DNA of 64,000 bases from Siphonodentalium dalli (lineage: Eukaryota > Mollusca > Scaphopoda > Gadilida > Siphonodentaliidae). The DNA is taken from positions 42,679,912-42,743,911 of the forward strand of contig CP136064.1 of assembly GCA_032622095.1 (NCBI GenBank). The letters run 5' to 3'. The position numbers were made by a program, and so were the translations under genes. Under the pieces are notes generated by a model. That model saw nothing but the letters and a program-made list of their open reading frames with translations, had not been told where the DNA came from and ran no database searches. Of this stretch, positions 45,188-53,905 are shown in pieces. The stretch's first letter is position 1. The number at the start of each line of letters is the position of its first letter.

Positions 45188-47378
45188 TCATTGGAATCGC
45201 AAATGTTCAACAGAGTGACAAACAAAACACTTTTTCTGTGAACGTCTCTCTTCCCACTTCTGGGGACATCGGAGTTGTAAGTGATAAATCGAACCACACA
45301 TGAAACACTGCTTTGCAGGGCGCCTCTGCGGGCAATGTATCTGTAAATGTTCCACTGATCCACATATAAAACATTGTTTGGCTCGATATCTCCAATGACA
45401 CTCTGACTTTAAGTATTGGACTGAGCCGCACACGAAACAATGTTTCTGTATTTGACATTTCAACTTTACGTGATTGCCCGACCCGGTGACCGCCCCACTG
45501 TGTTTGCACCCCTTGGCGTTTCTCCCACCAGTGCCATGAAACACTCTTGATTGCCCATGCATTTTATGAGCCCTGTTTTCTTTTGACTGCCGTAGCGGTG
45601 GTTGCCTGTTCTCAAATTGCTCTTTGTTTTGCCAAGAAACAGACTTGCTTGGTTCAGTATGTTGGCCATCGGCCACGGCAACGCCGCCCACAGAACCACT
45701 TCTCCTGGAAATCACCCCAGACACACCCGACATGGCAGCAAGTGGGCCGTCATTTGAGGAACCAATGTGTTCCTCAAAAAGTGATCCAATATCTTCGATA
45801 ATGTCTCTGTCTGTATTGTGCGTGGAAATGACACCTATATTCATTGTTCTTGGCTCCTCATTGCTTGGCGAGAAATCGGTAGTATCCACCATATCCATGT
45901 AATCACCATCATGCCATGTCATGTTGACAGCTTCTCCATCTAGGTACAGCTTCTTAAGTGGTATGTCCAAAACACAATTGTATGATTCTATCATATCCAT
46001 TCCTATGATACCATCAATAATGAGATCGGATACTACCATATTCTGGGGAAATATTCTGTTACCTATTTTTAAGTTAAACCTTGCCATGCCTTTTGTCTCA
46101 ATTTTATTTCCACAGGCAGCATATAGGTTCGGAATTGGGTCCAGTCTGAATGTGGGCTTCTTCCCAAGTTCTTCATAGAACCTTGCAGACAAGAGTGAAC
46201 AGGTGGCACCTGTATCCACCAACATCTCTATAGGTTCTCCTTCAATAGAACATGCAAGGAATAACCCAGATTCATCATGTCTCCCATGACCAACCAGCTT
46301 TACAATCCGGTTATGGAATTCCGGCTCTCTTGGTTTGTCATATATCTGAGTGGAATTCTGCATACCTGGTGGTGGTTTCTCATAGCCCCTTGCAAAATCA
46401 ATGTTCCGGGGTTGGCTCGAGTCGTTTCTCCTTTGCTTGGGGCAAAATCTTTGAAAGTGGTCTGGGGACCCACATAGGAAACATCGTCCTGAGTTCCTGT
46501 CTTTTATGGGAGGCTTATTACTCTCGCTGTCATGTTTAGTATTTCTTGATTCTTGTCCCTTAAGCTCTTTATGCATATCTTTCTGAAGCTCAGAAATAGA
46601 TCTCTGTATCTGTTGCAACATCTTTGTTAATTGCTCCTCTACAGCAGGTTTCGTGCCGTCAATATGTCGAGCATAATGACCTCGTTTCTCTGATTTCATA
46701 TATGTTTCCAGCTCAACAGCGTGGCGTATTGCGTCGTTAAGATCTCTTGGTCTCGATTGCTTAACCCGCAACCTTATGTCTGAATCATGGAGGGCATCTA
46801 TAAACTGTTCTTTGGCCAATGTGTCTCTCACCTCTAACGGTGCCGTTCTGTACGCAATGTTTGCCAACCTTCTTATGCTTTGTCCCAACTCAGCTAAGGG
46901 TTCTCCTGCCTTTTGTCTTTTCTCACGGAGTTGTACCCTAAAGAGCTCAGTCTGATTTGTTGCTGCAAAACGGTCCTCAATGGCTCTAACAAGAAATCGA
47001 TATTCATTCTGCATTCCAGAAGGCATATCTCCCAATATTGCTTGCGCCTGTCCCCTCAGTGAGACTGCCAGGAAAAGTCCCCTTTCCTTATCTGTCCACT
47101 GGTTCAGGTTGGCACATGCCTCAAAATGAGCATTATAATCCAGCCATGATGTTGTTCCATCATAAGTTGCTGGAGTTATTGTGGGTCTACCTTGTTGACC
47201 AATGTGTGACGATGGTTCTCGGTCCCGAACATCATGGCGACTCGGACTCCAGTCAGGTGGTTCCCTTGAGTGCCGATATGTGTTCCTCTGATTTCCTGTT
47301 AATGGGGTCGACGTTGACACATGGTCTCTATGTCTTAGATTCTCTGTCTGAAAAGTTACCCCTTGATGGGACTGTGGC
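45188..47378 (-). CDS. Gag main part with zinc knuckles and aspartic protease
   Basis: About 730 residues. A Ty3/Gypsy-type capsid region comes first (TYDGTTSWLDYNAHFEACA onward), then one CCHC zinc knuckle, CFLCGSPDHFQRFC (residues 322-335 counted from 47446). A retropepsin-like protease follows, with VDTGATCSLL (catalytic Asp-Thr-Gly at 411-413) and the flap-side IIGMDMI at about 481. After it lies an unusual tail: four more knuckle-like motifs at about 670-750 in repeats of 22-26 residues. The first has Tyr for His and the last stops before its final Cys. Reverse transcriptase should follow but the frame ends at 45188. The product could package RNA and mature itself, but replication would need enzymes from elsewhere. 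Confidence 0.82.
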
Positions 47379-48506
47379 CAGTGTTCGCGCTGGACCGAAA
47401 AAAACTTTAGCCAAAAGTTTAGCCAAATGAAAATTTTATTAGCCAAATGAAAAAAACTTTAGCCAAATGTATTTTGGCCAAATTAGATCATCGTTTTCTG
47501 GTCGGTTCACAATTAATGACTAAAACGTAAAATCTAACAGACACAGGTAAAATACACAATAATTTAAATAACTTTGATGAACTAGAAGTATTTTTATAAA
47601 CATCATTTATTAAAAATTTATTTAATCTTTATGTGAAAGAGTGAATGGGGGGGGGGGAGGAGTAACCCGGGATTGTCCTTAATTTTTGTTTTGTTTTATA
47701 TCAATATCTTTTTTTAAATCAATAAATATTTATCCTTGCGAAAATATCTAAGTGACATCTGGAAACTAATAACTTAATATTGTTACGCCATTATCAAATT
47801 ACAATCTGTCATAAAAGCATGCATATTATTTTGACTGTATCGATATTGACGGCCAATAGCCACAAAATATCTGTCGTGATTCACATTTGGCTGATTAAGC
47901 TATTGTCTTACACTTGGTGCTCATAAACCTCGACGGTCATAAATACAATGTCATCAGAAACATGCATTGTGCAGAGGCCCCGTGAGTGACCAGACAGACA
48001 ATGGGGGATTAGGGGATTAAATGCAAAATAATGACATTTTGCTGTTTCGTGCAGAGTGACGTAATCTTTCTCCAGATTAAAACACTAAATATGATTGCAT
48101 ATCACTTTGTGATCGCTTGGTTGATAGAGTACGTTGTCGATCGGCTTTCCCTTTGTACTGTCCGCGATCTAGTTTCCCTTTGGACAGTCGGCGATATATT
48201 CCCACTTTCGTTGTGTTCGGACTAGATCGATCACATCACTAAATGTTAGAGCTTACCTCTAAAATTGCTGCTACGGAACGATATTTCATAAGTACGAAAA
48301 TAATGAAATACTTTCGTCACCTAACTTCGTCTTGAATGTCGATCTATTGAGCGCTTTTATTAATTAGCTTTCTGACTCCATGCTTTCAGTCTCCATTTGG
48401 GGTCAAAAAAAGTTTAGCCAAAAGTTTAGCCAAATGAAATTTTTATTAGCCAAATTCGAAAAATATTAGCCAATGGCTAATTTGGCTACCGACAGCGCGA
48501 ACACTG
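47379..48506. mobile_element. hAT non-autonomous element inserted in gag
   Basis: It begins CAGTGTTCGCGCTG and ends with the exact reverse complement, a 14-bp terminal inverted repeat. ACTGTGGC flanks it at 47371-47378 and 48507-48514, the 8-bp duplication typical of hAT. Near both ends are clusters of TTTAGCCAAA (left 47402-47470, right 48405-48485). The clusters at the two ends run in the same direction, forming a roughly 50-bp direct repeat. It has no transposase frame and contains a G tract at 47648-47656. It is younger than the LTR element. Confidence 0.9.
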
Positions 48507-48861
48507 ACTGTGGCCTCATAGCATATGTCTGGTGATCGCTTATCAGATCATGTGGCTTCATTCGAAGGTCTAATGGACTGTTACCATTCATTGGTAAAGT
48601 GCTGTCTTCGGATGAGACAGGTGGTCGCTCTTGTCCAACAACCCTGTTCTCCAATCTGTGTCTCTCAGAAACCTCGCCAGATTCCCTATTTTCAAAGTTG
48701 AGTGTGACCTCATCGTCATCACTCCCTTGTTCTTGCCTTCTTGCTCGATCAACGAGGAACATTTGTCTGTCATTGATATTCTTCAATTCCACAACTTGGG
48801 CACGAAGCCTTGATATGCTACTCTGTACTTCCTCTTCATCAAATGAAGAGCTTGTCGCCAT
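48507..48861 (-). CDS. Gag N-terminal part (split by hAT insertion)
   Basis: Starts at the ATG at 48861 (MATSSSFDEEEVQ) and reads about 118 residues of retroelement sequence before entering the hAT element at 48506. It is acidic, with a short coiled-coil-like helix (SSISRLRAQVVELKNINDRQ), as expected for the assembly part of a Gag. The element lies between this part and the rest; the reading phase on both sides agrees once the 1,128-bp insert and one 8-bp duplicate are discounted. The combined product is not written out here. Confidence 0.7.
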
Positions 48862-49162
48862 TGTCAATGCTTTGTGTCAACTTTATTGAGGTGCAAAATG
48901 TATATAACTGAGTGCCTCACTATCACAATATGTTATGGACAATTGAACCTCGTGAGCGTCGAAAAATGCAATATAACAAATGCAGCAAATGGTAAATTCT
49001 AAAATATCAAAGCTTGAGTTACAACAATACTCATTACAAATGTGTGCATCAAATGGATTCAAAAACATTAATATACCAGCGGGAACATCTTCTCTGAAGG
49101 GATCCTCACTTGAACCACTAGCCATTCAATCAATATTTCTGGTTATATTTAAGGCAAGCGTA

Positions 49163-49179
49163 CCCCACTTCTGACACCA
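49163..49179 (-). promoter_or_regulatory. Primer-binding site
   Basis: On the minus strand TGGTGTCAGAAGTGGGG lies 4 bases after the CA end of the 5' LTR. It is complementary to a tRNA 3' end including CCA. From memory the sequence fits a tRNA-Leu acceptor stem and T arm; the tRNA identity is the less certain part. Confidence 0.75.
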
Positions 49180-49183
49180 AAAA

Positions 49184-51190
49184 TGTAACGTGCCACCCCT
49201 CGGGCTGTATGTCAGGACAACCTAGCGGTCAGTTGGGGGGTGTTACATTTGTTACCCAATTGGGTAGGGGAAAAGTTCGCCTGAGATTCCTTGCTGCAGG
49301 ACTTGCCTTAAATATTTCCCAACTTCCAAGGGCGCTATATAAAATGAAACACTGAGTTCGATTGATAACTTTAATTAAATCAAAGTCAATTGTGGTTCTC
49401 TCTCTCTCTCCTTGGTATGGCGGTCTTCTTTGAGTAACACTCGGGTTAATCAATCTTCGCCAATTGGTCTCTGTCGTCTTCTACAAGTAACTCTTTGAGT
49501 AACACCCTGGTTACTCAATCTTCGCCAACTGGTCTCTTCTTCGAGCAACTCCTTGAGTTACTCAGTCTTCGCCAACTGGTCTCTTCTTCGAGCAACTCCT
49601 TGAGTTACTTAGTCTTCGCCAACTGGTCTCTTCTTCGAGCAACTCCTTGAGTTACTCAGTCTTCGCCAACTGTTCTCTGTCGTATTCTACAAGTGGCTCT
49701 TTGAGTAACACCCTGGTTACTCAATCTTCGCCAACTGGTCTCTGTCGTATTCTACAAGTGACTCTTTGAGTAACACCCTGGTTACTCAATCTTCGCCAAC
49801 TGGTCTCTTCTTCGAGCAACTCCTTGAGTTACTCAGTCTTCGCCAACTGGTCTCCTCTTCGAGCAACTCCTTGAGTTACTCAGTCTTCGCCAACTGTTCT
49901 CTGTCGTATTCTACAAGTGACTCTTTGAGTAACACCCTGGTTACTCAATCTTCGCCAACTGGTCTCTCCTTCGAGCAACTCCTTGAGTTACTCAGTCTTC
50001 GCCAACTGGTCGTCTTCTTCGAGCAACTCCTTGAGTTACTCAGTCTTCGCCAACTGGTCTCTTCTTCGAGCAACTCCTTGAGTTACCCAGTCTTTGCCAA
50101 CTGGTCGTCTTCTTCGAGCAACTCCTTGAGTTACTCAGTCTTCGCCAACTTACCACTTAAAGCTAATTGGGACTTGAACTTACCTGAACTGATTTGAAAC
50201 TTCAACTGACTAAATCTGATTCTGCAGCGATATTTATACCCTGCTGGCCGGGTTTGGAGGATCGAGAATGCAACCAATCAGAATCGTTTGAAGATGTCTG
50301 AACTGACCAATGGGAAAACGACCAATCAGGGGCGATTTCTGACAGATCAGAAATCGTCATGAAGGTTTTGGAAATTCCACTGCTGGTGGGCGTGACTTTG
50401 TGTATTCAGGTATTCATTCACAGGTGTTAACTATTCAATTAAGTGTTCTGGATTACATAGGAAATGGCTTTGAAGCATTCACGGTAAGTGCGGTAACAGC
50501 GCGGTTACCGGGCATTTTATATTTCTTGAACTCCGTCAATTTGATGAAAATCTGTGATAATAAAAAGACTTTTGTATTTTCATTATCACCTGAATATAGT
50601 CAACTATATAATTTGTATTTGGACAGGTAAAACGAGTCAGAATGTGGACTCGTATTCTTGTAATAAATCACCGCTGTTTTTGTTTGACCGAAAAATCGAT
50701 CGACTTCAGATTATCCTAAATATCTCCAAATTGCCGGCACCCCAATTCTTCTCTGAATTACTATTAAAACAAGTGACAATTGCAGATTATTTACGCAAAT
50801 GTCCCAAGTCAAATGATTCAACTGTCTTTCCAGGATAAATGATCATTTGACACACCCGGTCATTCATTTTGTCATGTTTCCGACGTCGGAAATGCGTAAA
50901 TTGATTATTGTGAATATTGACAATATATCAAGTGATGATGCTTCAAAGCCATGTATTCTGAACCAAGAACACACTTATATTGCCAGTTTTTATCATAATT
51001 CATAGAAATGATTATCATAAAGTGTGATTTGGAACGATAACAGTGGGCGGATTTTACGTTGACTTATTTCTGTATTTCGCCGTAGTAACGTGACGTGCCG
51101 GTGATCTGAAACAGTGCGTAATGGCTAGTAAAGTTCCGGGTGGGAAATAAAGATCCGGGTGGCATATTGACCCCCCCCCCGAACGCTACA
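49184..51190 (-). repeat. 5' LTR (2,007 bp)
   Basis: Defined by TGTAACG at its left edge and CGCTACA at its right edge (inverted TG...CA on the minus strand). Minus-strand order: poly-G tract, unique U3-like region with an inner inverted repeat around GAATGCTTCAAAGCCAT, TATA box, tandem repeats (about 49405-50150), then a TC microsatellite and the 3' edge next to the primer-binding site. Confidence 0.87.
50231..50238 (-). promoter_or_regulatory. TATA box of the 5' LTR
   Basis: TATAAATA on the minus strand in a GC-rich setting (CAGGGTATAAATATCGC), about 950 bp into the 5' LTR. Transcription from here would run through the tandem repeats and primer-binding site towards gag. The match is to the TATA consensus only. 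Confidence 0.5.
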
Positions 51191-51550
51191 CAACGAGGGC
51201 TACCAGTGCCAAATTTTCTTTATATGGTAAGTTATATCGGGTATATGTCGGGGGACGTTTTAGATTCGGTTTAAGCTATAGGAATGTCTCATCCCCTCAT
51301 CAAATTTGGGCACAATCGATCTAGAATGGTACATGTGTGGGTCTAAGATATGAAAGTTCGAAATTTTAATTACGGCGATACTCAACATTGGTGGAACATA
51401 AAGTAACAATTTAGTTGACAAGAGTTTAAATTTCCCTTTATTCGGTATTGGCACTGAGTTAGTTCCATATCAATTGGATTCAAACAGTTAGTTTAAACTA
51501 ATGGTTTATTTTATGCATATCTAATTTTCTCTTTATTTTTCTCTTTTCAG

Positions 51551-52061
51551 AAAAGGAAAGCGTGGCAATCAATGGGACAAGAGGAAAAGAATAAAATTTT
51601 AAGAAAAAAAACGTGACAGCGGAAACGGACACGATAGTGAAAATGCGGAGCCAGATGTGACTGGGCCAGTAACACCGGGGTTACAGTCAGGTGTGCTCAG
51701 CAAGCAACTTTCATGGGCGCCCTTTAAGAGAGCGATCTATAACCGCGGGATCATCCCAGCAAGGAGAGTGCCTTTTCAACAAGGAAGGCACGATGGATAT
51801 TCAATACCAGCTAAAGCAACAACCGCCTTAAAAGGAACTGGATACTTGAAAGACATAAAAACTTTTTTCGATCTGATTGCTAAAGGAAAATTCCCGATGG
51901 AGAACATTTCATTCCGTGTATTTATCGAGACAGTTCGGTGGTTTTCCCTAAATTCAACCACGCAAATGAGATACTGCGCGGAGACAACGGCATTCTGGAA
52001 AACAGGATACAGGCTTTTTGGAGAAAAAATCAACTTGCTTATAAACAATATAAACATATAA
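51551..52061 (+). pseudogene. Broken exon of an unknown transposon protein
   Basis: A strong acceptor (TTTCTCTTTTCAG, ending 51550) precedes one frame to a stop at 52061, interrupted by TAA at 51600-51602. The start is a basic KGKRGNQWDKRKR stretch; then comes an acidic linker (HDSENAEPD) and a folded-looking part with FFDLIAKGKFPMENISF, ETVRWFSLNSTTQMRY and AFWKTGYRLFGEKIN. It lies between the inverted repeats of the outer transposon and in the same place as its only coding remnant. I do not recognise a DDE/D catalytic domain. Similar MEN-x-F...FWK-x-GY-x-LF proteins are multicopy in marine invertebrates as I recall, without known function. Confidence 0.5.
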
Positions 52062-52818
52062 ACAAGGCAACATAACTGATAGATGTCGCAACCAATCACC
52101 ACGGATTATATTTAAATCAATTGATTTATTCGCCACTCACCATTAGGCCAAACAGATTTTGGCATTTTATAATGTAATTGTTCAGCTACTGTACAAGTTC
52201 GGAAAATTGCATTTAAAGTGATATGAAACACTCCGGTAGGGTGGTAAAATAGAAATGGAGAACAATCTTGTTCAAAGTAGTTATGTTTACAAATATTATA
52301 TGTATATTGACAACACATATCGTCATTCTTATATATTAATTAAATGCAGTGACTGTCGACGACGAAATCATTTTCGTTAGTTTATCGCCGATAGATGCGT
52401 CCCGAATCGAGTAGTAAATATTTACAATTTAGCGTAGTTCTGACAATGTTTTCTATGGAGCGGTAATGTTGATTTGCTTGAAGTTTCGGTTATGTTAGTA
52501 GAATGCTACATCCCTCCAGTTGGCATAGCACATTAATGCTAACTTATCAGTTTCACGCACCCGAATAAGTACACAATATGTCTTTAAACTGACGTATCCC
52601 AATAGTTTTAAGAACAATTCTACAAAAACGCCATATTCTGACCTGGACATCATGAAATTTGTTCTATATTTGACAATAACTTTGAGTATCGACGTATATA
52701 GTTGAAGTTTCGTACTTTCCTATTATAGATCCACATATTTACCCTTCTAGATCAACTTTGTCGTTATTTTGGGAATGGTGAGGCATTTCGGGTGCCCGGT
52801 GCTCTGTATGAAGCGTTT

Positions 52819-53322
52819 ATTTGGCACTGGTAGCCCTCGTTGGCATGCACTGGTAGTTCGCCGTGCCATTTTCTGTGATCACCGTCCCTCGTTTCGATTT
52901 ATTTTCGTGTATTTCCAACTAATACACGCCAGTGATTTCGATGTGCACGTTTTTCCAATATATTCCGATGTCGGAATTTTATAAAAAATTCCGCAAGTTA
53001 TGCTCAGGAATTAAACAAAACGCACTAGAATACCGATTAGGGCAAAATTTGACCTCCATCCTACGAGTTTGTAGACCCTATTTTTCTGCTTTAAACAAAG
53101 GCCAGATCGCCCAGAGTCGAACTGAACATCACCAGGTGACCTCTCCAGTGGGTAAATGTAAAATGGATCGCTCATACCTTTCCATTGTCGTTTGTCATGT
53201 TATTTAGCCGTCCAGTTCTAATTAGGGTACCATCATATCACTTAAACACACTGGTATTCTCCTGTACAACACTTGTATTCTGACGTTCACACTGGTATTC
53301 CGCGAGCCGATTGGACAGTGTG
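52819..53322 (-). repeat. Right terminal inverted repeat (intact, keeps the empty site)
   Basis: The uninterrupted 504-bp arm. In reverse complement it reads GCATGCCAACGAGGGCTACC across the point where the left arm is split, with a single CAAC. It thus shows what the left arm looked like before the LTR element arrived and proves the 4-bp duplication. Confidence 0.88.
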
Positions 53323-53472
53323 ATATTGGTGGAGCAGCACATATGCACAGCTCATAGGAAGTTGCCCTCTACTCATATATACAAAATAGTTGTGTATCTA
53401 TAGACAGAGGGGGGCTGCCTAGGTTGCTGTGGACCAGCAGAGAGCAAAAAGGTCCTTGTTTGGAGTTGAATT

Positions 53473-53903
53473 GTGTCGCGACCACGAATCGTATTATTCT
53501 TAAAACTTCACGGATATGGTGAACATGAAAGTTCTGATGGATTCCATAATTCTCTCATTATTCAAAACAATTTTTACCCCAAAATGAACCACATAACATT
53601 GAATTACCTCACAGATCTCTTACAACAAGTGAACATAACCATACTCTGCCAGGTGAGTTTCCAACCACAACGATGGTGAAATTGTTATTTAGGGAATTAG
53701 ATTCCAGTTTTCAATGATTTTATACCCCCAATCTCAGCTGGAACATATTTACTTACTTGCTTGCTCATGCAGTAACCACAGTCTCCATATTCGTGCGAAC
53801 ATATTTATATATAATATGTCATGGTGGTCGACGACATGATCGTCCCGATGTGTTTTCTGTCTCTGCTGCTCCACCACTATATATACTTAACATTTATTTG
53901 CAG
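53473..53903 (+). promoter_or_regulatory. Probable 5' UTR exon and intron of the Toll-like receptor
   Basis: A near-perfect donor CCAG|GTGAGT at 53652/53653 and an acceptor TTTATTTGCAG ending at 53903 would remove a 251-bp intron and join a non-coding exon to the receptor two bases before its ATG. Through this junction the upstream frame hits TGA at once, so the exon would be untranslated. The exon's 5' end is unknown. Confidence 0.5.
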
Positions 53904-53905
53904 TG

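Larger units (their letters stand above)
41050..51190 (-). mobile_element. LTR retroelement, gag-protease only, no reverse transcriptase
   Basis: Two long terminal repeats (41050-43729 and 49184-51190) begin TGTAACG and end CGCTACA; CAAC duplicates flank them (41046-41049, 51191-51194). Gag and protease lie on the minus strand, so the right repeat is the 5' one. A primer-binding site follows it at 49163-49179. No reverse transcriptase, RNase H or integrase is found in the 5.4-kb interior, and no polypurine tract is evident beside the 3' repeat. The element is therefore non-autonomous. Excluding tandem-repeat length, I count about five differences between the repeats, indicating a recent insertion. 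Confidence 0.85.
40566..53322 (+). mobile_element. DNA transposon with 504-bp TIRs, CACACTG ends and 5-bp duplication
   Basis: Both ends begin CACACTGTCCAATCGGCTCG (reverse complement at 53322), and ATATT flanks them at 40561-40565 and 53323-53327. Each inverted repeat is 504 bp; the left one is split by an LTR retroelement at 41050-51190. Without that insert the element is about 2.6 kb. The ends hold three GAATACCAGTG words spaced 20-21 bp, likely transposase-binding modules. The interior (51215-52818) has one broken exon of an unknown protein. A 5-bp duplication with CAC termini is the rule for Transib and RAG-like transposons, so that affiliation is suggested but not shown. Confidence 0.82.

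Noticed and set aside
48883-49125. An 80-codon frame between primer-binding site and gag
   Set aside because: No recognisable domain, and it lies in the expected leader of the retroelement; probably chance.
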